Source of the DNA: Noviluteimonas lactosilytica
GTDB taxonomy: Bacteria > Pseudomonadota > Gammaproteobacteria > Xanthomonadales > Xanthomonadaceae
Direction: 5' to 3'
Assembly (NCBI RefSeq): GCF_020866925.1
Contig: NZ_JAJGAK010000003.1
Span: 124,001 to 188,000 of the forward strand
DNA: 64,000 bases
The notes under the pieces: model-generated
The model's input: only the letters and a program-made list of their open reading frames with translations
Databases searched by the model: none
Told to the model about the DNA's origin: nothing
In this document: piece by piece, positions 57,914 through 64,000 of the stretch
Layout of the letters: every line of letters begins with the position of its first letter
How positions within the stretch are numbered: position 1 is the first letter of the stretch
Position numbers and translations under genes: made by a program

Positions 57914-59332
57914 TCAGGACGCCTGTCCCGTGCGTCCGTACACGTCTTCGTAGCGCACGATGTCGTCCTCGCCGAGGTAGGCGCCGGACTGCACTTCGAT
58001 CAGTTCCAGCATCTCGCCTGCCGGATTCTCGAGGCGATGCTTCGCGCCGATCGGGATGTACGTCGATTCGTTCGCGCGCAGGTCGAACACGTCTTCGCCG
58101 CGCGTCACGCGCGCGATGCCGCGCACGACGATCCAGTGTTCGGCGCGCTTGGCGTGCGACTGCAGCGACAACGATGCGCCCGGCTTCACCTTGATGCGCT
58201 TGACCTGGAAGCCTTCGCCCGCGTCGACCGAGTCGTAGCTGCCCCACGGCCGATGCACTTCGCGATGCAACGCGACCTGCGAACGCTGCGACGCCTTGAG
58301 TTGCGCGACGACGTCCTTGACCTGCTGCACGCGATCCTTGCGCGCGACGAGCACCGCGTCGTTGGTTTCCACGACGACCAGGTCGTCCACGCCGACCAGC
58401 GCGACCAGGCGCCGCGCGTACGCGTAAGAGTTGCGGCTGTCGACGGCGATCACGTCGCCGTGGTGCGCGTTGCCCTGCGCATCGCGCGTCGTCACGTCCC
58501 ACAACGCCGACCACGAGCCGACGTCGTTCCAGCCGATGTCGACGGGCAGGACCATGGCGGCGTCGGTGCGTTCCATCACCGCATAGTCGATGGAGTCCGA
58601 GGGACAGGCCGTGAAGGCGGCCGGGTCCAGGCGCACGAAGTCGCCGTCGCGCTTCGCATCGTCGAAGGCCTTGCGGCACGCATCGACGATGTCGGGACGG
58701 AAGCGCTGGAGTTCGGCCAGCACGCGCGAGGCGCGGAACAGGAACATGCCGCTGTTCCAGTAATAACCGCCGGAGGCGAGATACCGTTCCGCGGTCGCGA
58801 GGTCGGGCTTTTCGACGAAGCGCATCACCGCACGCACGCCCGCGCCGGCGCCGTCGGCTTCGATGTAGCCGAAGCCGGTTTCCGGAATCGTCGGCACGAT
58901 GCCGAAGGTGACGAGCGCGCCGCCTTCGGCCGCCGCGCGCGCGTCCGCGATCGCGGCATGGAACGCATCGACGTCGGCGACCACGTGGTCGGACGGCAGC
59001 ACCAGCAGCAACGGATCGTTGCCCTCGGCCAGCGCCTGCATCGCCGCGACCGCGATCGCGGGCGCGGTGTTGCGGCCCGTCGGCTCCAGCAGGATGCGCG
59101 GCACGGGCGCGCCGATGAGGCGCAGTTGTTCGGCGACGAGGAAGCGGTGCGATTCGTTGGCGACCACGATGGGCGGTGCGCCCGCGAGCGATGCCACGCG
59201 CAACCACGTCGCCTGCAGCATCGTGTCCTCGCCGACCAGCGGCAGGAATTGCTTGGGGTACGCCTCGCGCGACAGGGGCCAGAGCCGCGTACCCGAACCG
59301 CCCGACAACAGCACCGGCTGCAAAGGACTCAT
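57914..59332 (-). CDS. manC: mannose-1-phosphate guanylyltransferase / mannose-6-phosphate isomerase
   Basis: 472 aa bifunctional enzyme (XanB/AlgA type) supplying GDP-mannose. Residues about 1-290 are the guanylyltransferase (LLSGGSGTRLWPLSREAYPKQFLPL, then FVEKPDLATAERYL); about 340-472 form the cupin isomerase (RPWGSYDSVDAGEGFQVKRIKVKPG, HRLENPAGEMLELIEVQSGAYLGEDDIVR). The ATG at 59332 is chosen over an upstream TTG. It is divergent from amgK across 67 bp and heads the tauE-cys unit, though cotranscription is not shown. Confidence 0.95.
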   Translation of the reverse strand: MSPLQPVLLSGGSGTRLWPLSREAYPKQFLPLVGEDTMLQATWLRVASLAGAPPIVVANESHRFLVAEQLRLIGAPVPRILLEPTGRNTAPAIAVAAMQALAEGNDPLLLVLPSDHVVADVDAFHAAIADARAAAEGGALVTFGIVPTIPETGFGYIEADGAGAGVRAVMRFVEKPDLATAERYLASGGYYWNSGMFLFRASRVLAELQRFRPDIVDACRKAFDDAKRDGDFVRLDPAAFTACPSDSIDYAVMERTDAAMVLPVDIGWNDVGSWSALWDVTTRDAQGNAHHGDVIAVDSRNSYAYARRLVALVGVDDLVVVETNDAVLVARKDRVQQVKDVVAQLKASQRSQVALHREVHRPWGSYDSVDAGEGFQVKRIKVKPGASLSLQSHAKRAEHWIVVRGIARVTRGEDVFDLRANESTYIPIGAKHRLENPAGEMLELIEVQSGAYLGEDDIVRYEDVYGRTGQAS

Positions 59333-59399
59333 CGTCGTCTCGCCCAATTCATTGCCGGCAGTTTACCCTTCGCCCTTCCGCCCCGCTGCCGACTCGCCC

Positions 59400-60428
59400 A
59401 TGGATTCCACGACCGTTCTGCGCGAAGACCGTCGCCTCGCATGGGCCCGGCAGGCGATGGGCGATCCCGCGCTCGGCCTGGCGCGCGCGTCGACCGACGC
59501 CGGCTTCCGCAGTTACTGGCGCACGCTCGGCGTCGAGCCGACCCGCATCGTCATGGATTCGCCGCCCGACAAGGAAGACGTGCGGCCTTGGCTGCGCATC
59601 CGCGCGATGCTCGAATCCGCCGGCGTGCGCGTGCCGCGCCTGCTCGCCGAGGACACCGAACACGGCTTCCTCGTGCTCGAAGACCTCGGCCCCGACACCT
59701 ACCTGCACGTGTTGCACGCCGACAACGCCGACGCGTTGTTCGACGCCGCCGTCGACCAGCTGCTCAAGCTGCAGACGGTCGCGGTGCCCGACGATTTTCC
59801 GAAGTACGACGAAGCGCTGTTGCTGCGCGAGTTGCGCCTGTTCGACGAATGGTTCCTCGGCCGCCACCTCGCGGTGGTGCCCGACGCGCACGACGAAGCC
59901 AACCTCGAACGCGTGCATCGGCTGCTGATCGACGCTGCGTTGAAGCAACCGCAGGTGTTCGTGCATCGCGACTTCATGCCGCGCAATCTCATGCCGGCGA
60001 ACGACGGCCCCGCCGTGCTCGACTTCCAGGACGCGGTGCGCGGGCCGATCGCGTACGACCCGCTGTGCCTGTTCAAGGACGCGTTCGTGAGCTGGCCGCA
60101 GGCGCGCATCGACACGTGGCTCGATCGCTACCACGCGCGTGCGAAGGACGCCGGCCTGCCGGTGCCGTCGCTCGACCAGTTCCGCCGCGACGTCGACTGG
60201 ATCGGCGTGCATCGACACCTGAAGGTCATCGGCATCTTCGCGCGCCTGCACCATCGCGACGCGAAGTCGCATTACATCGAGGACGCGCCGCGCTTCTTCG
60301 CCTACCTCGACCGCGTGTTGCCGAAGTACCCGGAACTCGCGCCGCTCGCCGCGCTGATCGAACGCCACGTCAAGCCGACGCTGGTCGAATACACGCACTG
60401 GACCGACCTCACCGGCGACGAACCGTGA
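59400..60428 (+). CDS. amgK: N-acetylmuramate/N-acetylglucosamine kinase AmgK
   Basis: 342 aa aminoglycoside-phosphotransferase-fold kinase. The catalytic block HRDFMPRNLM starts at His189 (Asp191) and the metal-binding LDFQDAVRGP follows. In Pseudomonas-type bacteria AmgK phosphorylates MurNAc at C1, which MurU then converts to UDP-MurNAc, bypassing MurA and MurB. It overlaps murU by 4 nt. Naming rests on the amgK-murU pairing and motifs. Confidence 0.92.
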   Translation: MDSTTVLREDRRLAWARQAMGDPALGLARASTDAGFRSYWRTLGVEPTRIVMDSPPDKEDVRPWLRIRAMLESAGVRVPRLLAEDTEHGFLVLEDLGPDTYLHVLHADNADALFDAAVDQLLKLQTVAVPDDFPKYDEALLLRELRLFDEWFLGRHLAVVPDAHDEANLERVHRLLIDAALKQPQVFVHRDFMPRNLMPANDGPAVLDFQDAVRGPIAYDPLCLFKDAFVSWPQARIDTWLDRYHARAKDAGLPVPSLDQFRRDVDWIGVHRHLKVIGIFARLHHRDAKSHYIEDAPRFFAYLDRVLPKYPELAPLAALIERHVKPTLVEYTHWTDLTGDEP

Positions 60429-61126
60429 GGGCCCTGATCCTCGCCGCCGGCCTCGGCGAACGCATGCGGCCGCTGACGAACACGACGCCCAAGCCGCTGC
60501 TCGAAGCCGGCGGCAAGCCGCTGATCGCGTGGCACCTGGAAAAACTCGCGGCGATCGGCGTGCAGGACGTCGTGGTCAACACGAGCTGGCTCGCGCCGCG
60601 TTTCCCCGAAGTGCTGGGCGATGGCGCACGGTGGGGCCTGCGCCTGCACTACTCGTACGAAGGACCGACGCCGCTCGAAACCGGCGGCGGCATGTTCAAG
60701 GCGCTGCCGTTGCTCGGCGACGCACCGTTCCTCGCGATCAACGGCGATGTGTGGACGGATTTCGATTTCGCGAAGCTGCCGCGCGAACCGCGTGGCGTCG
60801 CGCATCTCGTGCTCGTCGACAATCCGCCGCAGCATCCGGTGGGCGACTTCGCGTTGCGCGACGACGCGCGCATCGCGAACGAGGGCGCGAACAAGCTGAC
60901 GTTCGCGGGCATCGGCGTGTATCGCGCGTCGCTGTTCGACGACTGGCGCACGATCATCGGCGACACACCGGGCGCGCACGAAGATCCGCCGCGCTTCCGC
61001 ACGCCGCCGTTGCTGATCGCCGCAATGGAACGCGGGATGGTCGACGGCACGCATCACGCGGGGCGCTGGACGGATGTCGGGACGCCGGAGCGGTTGGCGG
61101 AGTTGGATGGGGTGTTGAAGCGCTAG
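60425..61126 (+). CDS. murU: N-acetylmuramate alpha-1-phosphate uridylyltransferase MurU
   Basis: 233 aa nucleotidyltransferase. Start at a GTG inside the amgK stop, then ALILAAGLGERMRPLTNTTPKPLLEAGGKPLI, the signature of the family; GDVWTDFDF is the metal site. Length fits MurU rather than larger GlmU-like enzymes. It makes UDP-MurNAc from MurNAc-1-P, completing the recycling route. A GGGAAAC array starts four bases after its stop. Confidence 0.93.
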   Translation: MRALILAAGLGERMRPLTNTTPKPLLEAGGKPLIAWHLEKLAAIGVQDVVVNTSWLAPRFPEVLGDGARWGLRLHYSYEGPTPLETGGGMFKALPLLGDAPFLAINGDVWTDFDFAKLPREPRGVAHLVLVDNPPQHPVGDFALRDDARIANEGANKLTFAGIGVYRASLFDDWRTIIGDTPGAHEDPPRFRTPPLLIAAMERGMVDGTHHAGRWTDVGTPERLAELDGVLKR

Positions 61127-61130
61127 AGCA

Positions 61131-61160
61131 GGGACGGGAAACGGGAAACGGGAAACGGGA
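61131..61160 (+). repeat. GGGAAAC 7-bp array after murU
   Basis: GGGACGGGAAACGGGAAAC and further units cover 30 bp, four 7-bp periods, starting four bases after the murU stop. The complementary array (61259-61293) lies after hda in the opposite orientation, so the two could pair into a long stem. Confidence 0.85.
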
Positions 61161-61258
61161 TAGAACGGTCGGCGTGGCCGTGGCTTGCGCGAGCCGAAGA
61201 TCGCGGCGCGATAACGGGTCTTCGGCCGACGGACGTCACGGGGCCGACGCTCCAACAT

Positions 61259-61293
61259 CTCCCGTTTCCCGCTCTTCGTTTCCCGTTTCCCGC
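61259..61293 (-). repeat. GGGAAAC 7-bp array after hda
   Basis: On the minus strand, two pairs of GGGAAAC units are separated by GAAGAGC, beginning two bases after the hda stop. It is the inverted partner of the array at 61131-61160; the 98 bp between them have no clear feature. Confidence 0.85.
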
Positions 61294-61295
61294 TT

Positions 61296-61991
61296 CTAGT
61301 TCTCCCCCAGCGCCTCGCGCAAAAACGGCACCGTCACCTTCCGCTGCGCCGCCAACGACGCGCGATCCAGCACGTCGAGCAGTCCGGTCAGCGTCGCGAG
61401 ATCGCGCCCGCGACGACGCAACAACCAATCGATCGCCGCATCCTCGAGCACGAGGCCGCGACGCTGCGCGCGTTCGCGCAACACTTCGCGGCGTGCGTCG
61501 TCGTCGAGCGGCGAAAGCACCACGCGCGCGCATTGCGACAGGCGCGAACGCAGGTCGGGCAGCGACAACGGGAGAGCGTCGGGCGCGACGCTCGCCGAAT
61601 ACAACACGCCACTGCCGGATTGGCGCGCGCGATTGTGGAAGTCGAACAGCGCGACTTCGTCGTCGCGATTCCCCGCGATCGCATCGAGTCCGTCGAGCGC
61701 GACGAGCGCCAGGCCGTCGAACGCATCGAGTGCATCGCGCAACCGCCCCGCGGCGCTCTTCAACGGGAGATACGCGGCGCTGCATCCTTCCGCCTCCGCC
61801 GCGGCGCAAGTCGCGAGCAGCAGGTGCGTCTTGCCGACGCCCGCGGGCCCGGCGACATACACCCAATCCGCGCCCCGCGCCTGTGCGAGCGCACGCAATT
61901 GCGCGAGCGCGCCGGGCGGCGCGGCGACGAAGGTGTCGAGGCGCTGGTCCGGCGGATAACGCAGGGCCAGCGGCAGCTGCGGTGCGGGCAT
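61296..61991 (-). CDS. hda: DnaA-inactivator protein Hda
   Basis: 231 aa AAA+ protein related to DnaA. QLPLALRY at 5-12 is the beta-clamp-binding motif found at the start of Hda, GPAGVGKT (48-55) the Walker A and LVALDGLDAI Walker B; RAQRRGLVLEDAAIDWLLRR is the lid. Together with the clamp it promotes ATP hydrolysis by DnaA and prevents over-initiation. It follows PerM on the same strand and is convergent with murU. Confidence 0.94.
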   Translation of the reverse strand: MPAPQLPLALRYPPDQRLDTFVAAPPGALAQLRALAQARGADWVYVAGPAGVGKTHLLLATCAAAEAEGCSAAYLPLKSAAGRLRDALDAFDGLALVALDGLDAIAGNRDDEVALFDFHNRARQSGSGVLYSASVAPDALPLSLPDLRSRLSQCARVVLSPLDDDARREVLRERAQRRGLVLEDAAIDWLLRRRGRDLATLTGLLDVLDRASLAAQRKVTVPFLREALGEN

Positions 61992-62008
61992 GGGGTCAGG
62001 CGCGGGGG

Positions 62009-63157
62009 TCAGACATGATCGTCGTCGGGCGACGGCGGTCGATCGATGCCGGCGTCGACGTATTCGTCGAGGTCGATGCCCGGTCGCTCGCCGGCGTACA
62101 GGCGACTGTGCGTGTAACGCTCGTGCGCGTAGCGCAGCAGCACGTTCGCCACCGCCGCGACCGGCAGCGCGAGCAGCACGCCGAGGAAACCGAACAGTTG
62201 TCCGCCGGCCATGATCGCGAAGATCACCGCCACAGGATGCAGGCCGATCTTGTCGCCGACCAGGCGCGGCGTCAGGAAATAACTTTCGATCACCTGGCCG
62301 AGGCCGAACACGCCGAGCACCATCGCCACGTGCACCCAGTCGCCGTACTGCACGAGCGCGGCGATCACGCCGAGCACCATGCCGATCGCCGGGCCGAGAT
62401 ACGGCACGAAGCTCACGAGGCCGGCGATGAAACCGATCAGCAGGCCGAGATCCAGGCCCACCGCGTACAACCCGATCGCATACAGCACGCCGAGCACGAG
62501 CATCACGCTGAACTGCCCGCGCAGGAAGGCGCCGAGCACCTGGTCGGATTCCTTCGCCAGGCGCGTGACCGTGTCGATGTGATCGCGCGGCACGAGCGCG
62601 GCGACGCGTTCCTTCAGCACGTCCCAGTCGCGCAGGAAGTAGAACGTGAGGAACGGCACGAGCACGATGTTCGCGAACATCGCGAGCAGCGCGAAGCCCG
62701 ACGCGGAGATGTAACCGAGCACCGTCGCCGCGATGCCGCCGGCGCGTTCCCAGTGTTCCTGCACGAGCTGGAAGATGCGGTCCGGATCGAGCCACGTCAG
62801 CAGATCGAGGCCGGTGCGCCGCTGGATCCACGGCAGCACGGTGCCGACGAACCAGTCGCGGTACGTCGGCAGCGTTTCGATCAGCGTGATGATCTGGCGT
62901 TCGATCAGCGGCAGCAGCAGCAACAGCGACATCAGCAGCACGAACGCCATCGTGCTGAAGACCAGCACGACCGCGGTCTGCCGCGACCAGCCGCGACGCT
63001 GCAGGCGATCGACCGTCGGGTCGCCGAGCCAGCCGAGCATCGCCGCGAACACGAACGGCGTGAGGATCGGCGCGAGCAACCAGATCAGCAGCGCGGCGAT
63101 CGCGATGATCACCGCCCATTGCATGCGGCGTGCGAGCGGGGACAGGAGGGTGTCCAT
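62009..63157 (-). CDS. PerM/AI-2E-exporter-family permease
   Basis: 382 aa inner-membrane protein with about eight helices: VIIAIAALLIWLLAPILTPFVFAAMLG first, then a soluble helical stretch, and a late block GFIAGLVSFVPYLGPAIGMVLGVIAAL and LPVAAVANVLLR. The C-terminal tail is acidic (DEYVDAGIDRPPSPDDDHV). Transport substrate is not known. Its start overlaps the DUF2066 stop by 1 nt and its stop is 17 nt before hda, so the three form one unit. Confidence 0.92.
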   Translation of the reverse strand: MDTLLSPLARRMQWAVIIAIAALLIWLLAPILTPFVFAAMLGWLGDPTVDRLQRRGWSRQTAVVLVFSTMAFVLLMSLLLLLPLIERQIITLIETLPTYRDWFVGTVLPWIQRRTGLDLLTWLDPDRIFQLVQEHWERAGGIAATVLGYISASGFALLAMFANIVLVPFLTFYFLRDWDVLKERVAALVPRDHIDTVTRLAKESDQVLGAFLRGQFSVMLVLGVLYAIGLYAVGLDLGLLIGFIAGLVSFVPYLGPAIGMVLGVIAALVQYGDWVHVAMVLGVFGLGQVIESYFLTPRLVGDKIGLHPVAVIFAIMAGGQLFGFLGVLLALPVAAVANVLLRYAHERYTHSRLYAGERPGIDLDEYVDAGIDRPPSPDDDHV

Positions 63158-64000
63158 CAGCGCAGGTGCAGGACCGGGGTGTCTTCTTCGGCGAGCAGCA
63201 CGTCGCCGCGCGCGATCGTGCTCTTCAACCCCGGCATGCCGGTGAGCAGGTCGAGTTCGAGGACGAGGCCGTCGGGCGCCGCGCGCACGGGGACCATGCC
63301 GCGGATGACGGGGAGTCCCTGCAGGTAGGACATCAGGCGCAGGTAATCCTCGTTGCTGCGGATGCCGTCGATCTGCACCGTGTAGCGGCCGGGTTCGCCG
63401 GCGGCGGTGCTGCGCTTGGCGTACTTCTTCGACAGCGCATCGGCGCCGCCGTCGGCGCCGGTCGCCATCGCGCGACGTGCGTCGGGCTGCGTCGCGGTCC
63501 ACGTCGACAGCACCTTGCCGGTATCGACGAACGTCCATTCGGCGGTCCACCCGCCTTCGGGCGCGCGGTAGAGCTTCCCGATCAGTTGCATCGGCGGGCT
63601 GTAGCGCGAGGACAGGCGCGCGATGGCGGCGGTGTCGCCACGCCAGATGGCGCCGACCGCGGCCTGCTCCGCGGCGCTGCCGGAGGGCAGGCCGAGGCGA
63701 TAACCGCGTTCGAGCGCACGGTCGAGCACCGCGCGCGCCGCGTTCGTCTGCGCGAGCGCGACCAGCCGCGGACCGCGGCCGTCGTCGATCGCGAGCCACA
63801 ACACCGGCTTGGGTCGCGGCTCGGGCCAGACCGGCAGGCCGAGGGTGGCGGCCAGGCCGTCGATCTGTTCGGGCTCGAAACGCACGATCAGCGTGGTCGT
63901 GAAGGTCGGCGCGCCGGTGGCCGAGCGGCCTTCGTCCTGGCGGTAGTCGTAGCTCTTCACGTACTCGTCGGCGCGCCGCAGTTCCTGGCCGACGCCCGGG
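63157..64000 (-). CDS. DUF2066 protein, partial at the right edge
   Basis: At least 281 aa; the 5' end is outside the window, because the frame stays open to 64000 (reading QELRRADEYVKSYDYRQDEG). DUF2066 members are periplasmic or exported proteins of unknown role found upstream of perM and hda. Visible text includes FEPEQIDGLAATLGLPVWPEPRPKPVLWLAIDDG and ILRLMSYLQG-like VQIDGIRSNEDYLRLMSYL. The stop overlaps perM by 1 nt. Confidence 0.88.
   Translation of the reverse strand, partial: PGVGQELRRADEYVKSYDYRQDEGRSATGAPTFTTTLIVRFEPEQIDGLAATLGLPVWPEPRPKPVLWLAIDDGRGPRLVALAQTNAARAVLDRALERGYRLGLPSGSAAEQAAVGAIWRGDTAAIARLSSRYSPPMQLIGKLYRAPEGGWTAEWTFVDTGKVLSTWTATQPDARRAMATGADGGADALSKKYAKRSTAAGEPGRYTVQIDGIRSNEDYLRLMSYLQGLPVIRGMVPVRAAPDGLVLELDLLTGMPGLKSTIARGDVLLAEEDTPVLHLR

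Noticed and set aside
57104-61126. Very long open frame on the plus strand (1340 codons) across tauE, manC, amgK and murU
   Set aside because: Outside the murU portion its translation is Arg/His/Gln-rich shadow text opposite real genes; only the last 233 codons (murU) are real.

Overview
The window is GC-rich, gene-dense proteobacterial chromosome, most likely from the Lysobacter/Xanthomonas family (Xanthomonadaceae). The assignment rests on gene content rather than any database search: a fused aspartate kinase/diaminopimelate decarboxylase, a MurL-MurD2 pair (the L-Glu-first muropeptide route described in Xanthomonas), a XanB-type bifunctional mannose enzyme, a stand-alone gcvP behind a glycine riboswitch, and the DUF2066-PerM-Hda gene order. 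I see no prophage, integrase, transposase, CRISPR array, rRNA or tRNA. The sequence reads as core and near-core chromosome with a thin layer of accessory secreted proteins and intergenic repeats.

Layout. 0-5.4 kb: two tandem paralogous secreted proteins (SdrD-B-like domain plus an unnamed C-terminal domain), convergent with a type Va autotransporter. 5.5-11.5 kb: peptide utilisation (S9 peptidase, OPT transporter, divergent POT transporter). 11.5-15.5 kb: rmlBACD (dTDP-L-rhamnose), four genes joined by 4-nt overlaps, behind ssb. 16-20.2 kb: an orphan LuxR-type response regulator, a PilZ protein, and gcvP with an upstream glycine riboswitch whose second aptamer looks degraded. 20.3-31.7 kb: polyprenyl diphosphate synthase, dienelactone hydrolase, the lysAC-murL-murD2 operon, PhzF, an SGNH hydrolase, a glycine-zipper protein and OsmC. 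32-40.7 kb: EF-G paralogue, HU-like protein with a Lys/Ala-rich tail, thioredoxin-like protein, three lipoproteins, a DUF5916 outer-membrane protein, a SET-domain methyltransferase and a lipoprotein cytochrome c. 40.9-47.2 kb: a SUF iron-sulfur operon (Rrf2 regulator, sufB, C, D, S, a small membrane protein, a GNAT enzyme, a Rieske protein). 47.3-51 kb: iron uptake (siderophore receptor, PiuC, PepSY protein) behind a Fur-box-like site. 51-54.2 kb: HutD, ComEA-like, M20 peptidase, GlsB-like. 54.3-59.3 kb: manC-tauE-cysD-cysNC. 59.4-64 kb: amgK-murU muropeptide recycling, hda, perM and DUF2066 (cut by the right edge).

The recurring theme is cell-envelope supply: diaminopimelate, L-Glu-derived muropeptide, recycled MurNAc, lipid-carrier chains, rhamnose and GDP-mannose are all represented. 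A second theme is iron and sulfur (SUF, siderophore uptake, sulfate activation).

The most unusual structure is not a gene. Five intergenic copies of a perfect palindrome with a conserved GGGGTCAGAGC arm (21355, 22306, 34657, 40760, 54261) differ from each other in sequence, yet each copy is perfectly self-complementary. A second repeat class consists of 7-bp arrays (GGGAAAC and CGAATCC types). Both classes sit immediately 3' of stop codons.
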